Origin: Diaporthe sp. PMI_573
Lineage: Eukaryota; Ascomycota; Sordariomycetes; Diaporthales; Diaporthaceae
Length of the DNA: 64,000 bases
Direction: 5' to 3'
Assembly (NCBI GenBank): GCA_021399435.1
Contig: JAJTUP010000001.1
Span: 682,001-746,000 of the forward strand
Both the position numbers and the translations under genes were made by a program. Positions 57,306 through 64,000 of this stretch are shown piece after piece; positions within the stretch are counted from its first letter, which is position 1; each line of letters opens with the position of its first letter. Below the pieces are notes generated by a model. It did no database searches. It saw only the letters and a program-made list of their open reading frames with translations, and was not told where the DNA came from.

Positions 57306-58027
57306 ATTTGCTGCGATTATCGAGGATTTTGGGATTTCGTAGGAGAAGGAGTTCCTGGGGTATCTGTAGTATTGGATTGGTGTGGGGAAGATTCGATGTC
57401 GAGGGGCAGAGGTAGTGGGTGAAGCTGGAGTTTGGGATGGGCTGGGCCGGTGGTCGTTCAGAGCTGCCGTTGCAGCAGGAAGCTCAAGGCAGCTCCGACG
57501 CGTTGGCTTGCCGCGACCTCCCGGCAGGCAAAGCATCCGTCATTGCCCCACGTGACAACCCTGAGGGTCACCCCTTTTCCATGTCTTGGGAGTGAGGACA
57601 AGCCTCATTCTGCATACATACTTAAGTCGGGCATGTTTTATCGGGTCGCAAGATGATAGGAATGCAATTGGAGCCTTTGAAGAGGCTGTTCTGTCCTGTC
57701 GGTAGGCACACGGCCCACGACTGTTTGCCGGACCAGGCCGAGATGGAACGGCCAACTCTCGATTCAATGCAGTAGGAATAGGTGATCCGCGGGACACTTG
57801 CGCCTGACATAATGTGATCTCTCAGGAATTCGACAGATGTGATTTCAACATCTTGGAAATATGCAATATGCTGAACTGTATTCTATGCAATCCCGGCCTC
57901 CCGTGAACACCAGCGCAGATTAGCACCACCCAGAACGCCTAGATAACCCATAAAACATCCAGCCTCATATGAAATAACTATGTCCTCCCAGCCAGGAATG
58001 CAGAAGCCATCCAGTTCATATGACCAC
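57306..58027. other. intergenic between PRE3 and the Erv2-type gene
   Basis: About 720 bases: promoter of PRE3 and 3' side of the sulfhydryl oxidase gene, both on the minus strand. I did not recognise a proteasome-associated control element box in the stretch I read, but I did not search it exhaustively. Confidence 0.4.
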
Positions 58028-58778
58028 CTACGCAGCGCCAGCAGCGCCAGCAGCAGCCTCCCTCTCCTTAAGCTCCGCCTCGCCCTCCTTGACCTTCTTG
58101 GCCTCGTCGCCCTCGGGGGCAGCCTTGCCCGGGTCGTCGGCGCAGCCGCAGTCGTAAAAGTCGCCGATTTTGTTGCAGTCGAATATGGGCTTCTTGAGCC
58201 TCTCGTTAACAATGTTGTGGGCGAAGCACAGCCAGCCCGCGGCGGCGTTGCGGCTCGACACCTGCGGGGGGTACTTTGCGATGAGCTTCTGGAAGTGGCC
58301 GGCGCACTCGCCGCACGGGTACAGGCGCGAGAACAAGGTGATGAAGGTCTTGAGGGCGACCTGGTCGTCGGGGGTCGGCTTCTCGGGGAACCGCGCCATC
58401 ATCGTGTGGAGGAACTTCCACGTGGCGTGGCCGAGTTCGCGCCTGTTGCAGAGAGTCTGTCAGTAACATGCACGCAGGGCTTGTAGGATACTTGGAAAAC
58501 GCGGGCGGATAATGAGCGTACTTGGCCGTCTCGTTCCCCAGCTTCGGCGCAATGGCGCCTCCTTTCAAGATGTTGTCACCCAGCGAAAAGTCCACATCGA
58601 GAGGGGACCAGCCCGAGCTCGCCTGCTGCTTCAGGCTCTCCGTCGAGTCTTTTGGGAAGTTTGCGGCGGCATAGTTGTCGGCGGCGGACTCGTGGCCCGA
58701 GGACATGAACCATGTGAAGGTGAGGAAGCCGAAGAAGACGAGGAGGACCGTCAAGGTCAGATGTTGGCGGCGTGCCAT
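58028..58778 (-). CDS. ERV2: Erv2-type FAD-linked sulfhydryl oxidase
   Basis: Exons 58778-58522 and 58442-58028 join in phase across a 79-base intron and give 223 residues. A signal-anchor (LTLTVLLVFFGFLTFTWFM, about residues 7-25) puts the catalytic domain in the ER lumen. The ERV/ALR domain (PF04777) starts with RELGHATWKFLHTMMARFPE and holds the active-site CGEC within SRLYPCGECAGHFQKLIAKY, then the FAD-binding RNAAAGWLCFAHNIVNERLK. A CX1C pair (DCGCADD) lies in the tail and could act as the shuttle disulfide, as in Erv2. The extreme C-terminus is a Lys/Glu/Ala-rich helix ending in Ala-Gly repeats. The enzyme passes electrons from protein thiols to oxygen, making disulfides. The luminal form, and not mitochondrial Erv1, is inferred from the anchor. 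Confidence 0.9.
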
Positions 58779-59591
58779 TTCGGGTTGGGTTGTGTGCTGC
58801 CTGCGCTGGGACCGATAAACGTGCGAGCAAGCAGGAAAGGATGTTAGAAAGGAATGTCGAAGAAAAAGTAATAGTGTTTGTAGCGCGGGGCTAAGAAAGA
58901 ATGTACGGTAAGAAGAAGAATGAATGGGTGGGCAGATGAATGATGTTGGTGCGAGAATTGGCGAAAATAGGCGGATAGTCGGGGGCTGCGAAGGTGGAGG
59001 ATCGCCCACTGAAACCGGCCGAGCACTCGGCCTAGCTCGGATGCTGCCGAGGTGTGGGGTTCTGTTTCTGCAGGTACCAGCTGGCCGGTCTCTGCTGTAA
59101 ATTAGATATCAAGGGTCCTGTGCTGAAGAAGTGAACCTTTTGTGGTAAGGAATAAGGACGAGGGAGAACGATGAGAGGCATTGTTGTGAACACCAGACTC
59201 TTAATAAGGTTCTAGCTTGGCAGCATTCCAGTCCTTCAGTACATAACGAGGGAGCGTTCCTCGTCCGATGCGCTGTGGGTGGTCGATTGCAGGGGCTCGA
59301 CCCCTGAGAGAAAACAGCCAAAAACAGAGCACTCGTCTGACTTGTGGGCAGACTTCATTCTTACTGCATCCTGGCCACTTCTAGTCAGGCCGTCACCTTA
59401 TTGGAAAATGCACCTCTCGTGATGGCTTCATTTGCAACACCACCCACCCAACCGTACAACAGCTGATGTTCCTTAGTTATGGATTGGACCCATGTATTTC
59501 GTCCAAAGAAATCATCACAGCCTGACTGAAGAAAACTAAAAGATGTCATCAACACTTCCTCACCTCCCTCATGAATATGTAGCCGCCCACC
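58779..59591. other. intergenic, no supported gene
   Basis: About 800 bases between two minus-strand genes. The GGGGCTCGACCCC word near 59293 resembles a tRNA T-arm but has a 5-base loop and no other tRNA parts. Confidence 0.45.
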
Positions 59592-60419
59592 TCAACACGT
59601 CTCACACCTCAACACAACACCCCCACCCTCAAGCCTCCTAACAGGCCCAAAAAGCAAATCCTCACACCTCTCCCTCGCCGCGCCCAGAACCGTCCACCCG
59701 CCAGCCCAGCCGGGCCTCACGGTAACCGTCAGCTCGCGCAGACCCTCCAAACCGACCAGCCTCGCCCACACGGGACCCCAGATCCTCTCCACGTAGGCCG
59801 CGACGTATTCGGAGCCGTAGATGAACGTGTACGTGACCCACTCGAACCGCAACCTGCGCACGTGCGCCAGGCTGGAGGGCGGTGTCGCGGAGAGGAAGTG
59901 CTGCAGGGGGCACAGCCTGTCGAAGCGGAAGTGCGCCTGGGAGTATAGTTCCGGTAGGGACTCTGCGTATCTGGCCAGACGGAAAGGGTTGCTGTCAACA
60001 GAGATGCCTGGCCAGAGAATTGCAGTGTCGGGGTTGGTGGGTCGGCCAACTTACATCTGCTTGTTCGTCAGGAGCAATGAGACGCCATTGATGTTGCTCG
60101 CCAGCGAGTGGGCGACCATGCATGGCCTGGTTGTTAAGTTGTCCTCTGTGTTCTCCCCGGAATTGCAAACGATGTCTCTCGTAGACCGGCGGACATGGCA
60201 GGACGCGCCGTCACCGAAGAAGTACTGCCGGTATATCAAGACCCGCAACTCGGCCGGGAGACAGGCGAGATCACCAAGCATGTCATTCCCGTCCCTCTCA
60301 CCGACATCACCCGAGTCGACAGAATTAGTATCATACTCCTCTTCGGGGTCCTCTTCTAGTTCCTCTTCAGGGATTGCATCGAGGGATTCCCGCCCGGACT
60401 TCTGGTCGAATTCAGCCAT
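59592..60419 (-). CDS. DUF7730-like fungal protein
   Basis: Exons 60419-60055 and 59991-59592 join across a 63-base intron (GTAAGT...GACAG) to give 254 residues from MAEFDQKSGRES. The frame continues upstream to another ATG at 60506, which would add a 29-residue hydrophobic leader (MIVLLISSLVLVLGFS); the intervening GGQGSK stretch makes this less likely but possible. The N-terminus is strongly acidic. The domain opens LACLPAELRVLIYRQYFFGD, like the DUF7730 and F-box-like entries of fungal proteins, continues with TTRPCMVAHSLASNINGVSL, and across the splice LLLTNKQINPFRLARYAESL. A C-terminal block has FEWVTYTFIYGSEY and LRELTVTVRPGWAGGW. These proteins are abundant and uncharacterised in Sordariomycetes. 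No enzyme motif is seen. Confidence 0.75.
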
Positions 60420-61331
60420 CTTACTTCCTTGCCCGCCAGAGGACGGACTACTGTCAAGGCTAAAACCGAGCACAAGGACAAGAGACGAAATCAACAAGAC
60501 GATCATGGCGTGCGGACCTGTGCCCCAGAAACGGCCTCTGTGGGGAAGACGGCGAGCCTCCTTTCAAAGGCGCCGTCTTGTCCATCAAGGTCCTCTCGCA
60601 TGGGTCATCAGGGTTCCTGGGAATATGCACGCTGAAGCGAGGACGGCTTCAAGAAAACGGGCCAATTATCATGACACATTGTCTCGATATGAAGGTCTGG
60701 TAAGGTTGTCTGGTTAGTCCAAGCCCAGTTGAAGCCGCGAAGTGCTGTTTTGGCAGCTCATGATAAGTGGACTACAATCCGCTTTGAAAGTACGTTATGT
60801 ACAGCTGGACCATGAGTGGGTATGCAAGTTCCCTTCCGTCACTCAGAGAAAACGTTTCTGAACATTCCTTATAAGTGTTTCGGATCAGTTACTCAAGTTA
60901 CCCACTGATCTACCTAGTGGTGTTGTTGAATAGTCAATTCAGTCACCAGCTTAAAAGGGTCCAAACGTTATATTATCGCTCGGCAGATATGTCTCCCGGC
61001 GGCACGACCGGAGCCGCAAAGTCGCAGCGGCCTATGGTTCGATGTTTCTTCAAGGGAACAGCATTATTCCCGGAATGTTGCGTTCAATGCTAAGGCGACT
61101 GGCGATTGTAGTGTCACAGCTGCGGGGAACAGATTTGGCGACCGCATCAAGACGTCAACATCCATGTCTGCCGCATTGGAGTCGCAATTGTTCGCGGGGT
61201 AGACATAATGTACTCATATCCGGTATTCATTTATACCACTATGAATTCTAGCCGTTCTGAACAGAATATATTGTTCAGGTGAATTAATTACATCAAGGAA
61301 AATATCACACTGCAGTTACACAACGACAGCC
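60420..61331. other. divergent promoter region
   Basis: About 900 bases between the minus-strand DUF7730-like gene and the plus-strand VAO gene. No gene supported. Confidence 0.45.
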
Positions 61332-63645
<2,314 letters not shown>

Positions 63646-64000
63646 GTATGGGACGCGATTAGTTCTGCTGTGATGGAGTGAGAATATGCCAAGTTCCAAG
63701 ATGGTGTGGTTCAGGACCGGAATGATATAGAGTATGTACACTGCAAGTCACAACAACGTCGCTCCCCCAAATCTTCTTCGCCATGGCATCGCCCAAGACA
63801 ACGCACACGATGAAAATGACAGCAGCAAATCTCCAGCAAAGAGAGAATATCAGAAACCAAAAATTTTGCCCCGTGTAGACTCCCCGGAGAGAGTGGACAC
63901 ATGACAGGGGGCCCCGCGCCGTGCGATGGGGTGCCCCAGCCGTCACACGACTGGCGGACTTTTTGATCTCCCGTCGTGAGGCTATGTAAGTATGCAGAAG
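63646..64000. other. 3' flank, no supported gene
   Basis: Downstream region of the VAO gene to the window end. ORFs here are short and unsupported. Confidence 0.45.

Noticed and set aside
59281..59320. tRNA T-arm-like GGGGCTCGACCCC
   Set aside because: The loop is only 5 bases and there is no acceptor stem, D-arm or anticodon arm around it.

Overview
The window looks like nuclear DNA of a filamentous ascomycete (Pezizomycotina, most likely Sordariomycetes; no species can be named from the sequence). Genes are broken by short introns of about 50-105 bp with GTRNGY donors and CTAAC/CTGAC-like branch sites. Fungal-restricted families are present (Clr5, 2EXR, DUF7730-like, AA9 LPMO, SRPK-like kinases). 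A long AT-rich block carries an old retrotransposon whose stop codons look like repeat-induced point mutation (RIP).

Layout. 1-2.1 kb: the end of a hypothetical gene and a small secreted cysteine-rich protein. 2.1-12.3 kb: AT-rich island with one degenerate Ty1/copia element on the minus strand, flanked by LTR-like direct repeats at about 2951-3698 and 10984-11688. 12.6-17.7 kb: a decay zone with an ankyrin-like pseudogene, an unknown gene with a one-base frame break in a C4 run, and a broken 2EXR gene. 18-24.3 kb: a Clr5-domain gene and a ten-exon protein kinase gene. 24.7-36.2 kb: accessory-type genes, namely an MFS transporter, a SAM methyltransferase, an AA9 lytic polysaccharide monooxygenase, a membrane-anchored lectin-like beta-propeller protein and a class A FAD monooxygenase. 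36.8-42.5 kb: an SRPK-like kinase with a presequence-like N-terminus, a small membrane protein and a divergent kinase. 43.8-45.8 kb: a secreted multicopper oxidase. 47.3-48.9 kb: a Pho80-type cyclin. 48.9-56.2 kb: 7.3 kb of balanced base composition with no gene I can support. 56.2-60.4 kb: proteasome beta-1 (PRE3), an Erv2-type sulfhydryl oxidase and a DUF7730-like gene. 61.3-63.6 kb: a vanillyl-alcohol-oxidase-type flavoenzyme.

Functionally the window mixes core genes (PRE3, Erv2-type oxidase, Pho80-type cyclin) with extracellular or aromatic oxidation enzymes (AA9, multicopper oxidase, VAO, FAD monooxygenase) that fit a plant-associated or saprotrophic life. There is no PKS, NRPS or terpene backbone gene, so I do not call a secondary-metabolite cluster. 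The most notable items are the RIP-like retrotransposon with LTRs that stay GC-normal, frame damage concentrated beside it, 15-nt and 11-nt microexons in PRE3 and the VAO gene, and two kinases with altered catalytic motifs. I found no convincing wholly new system.
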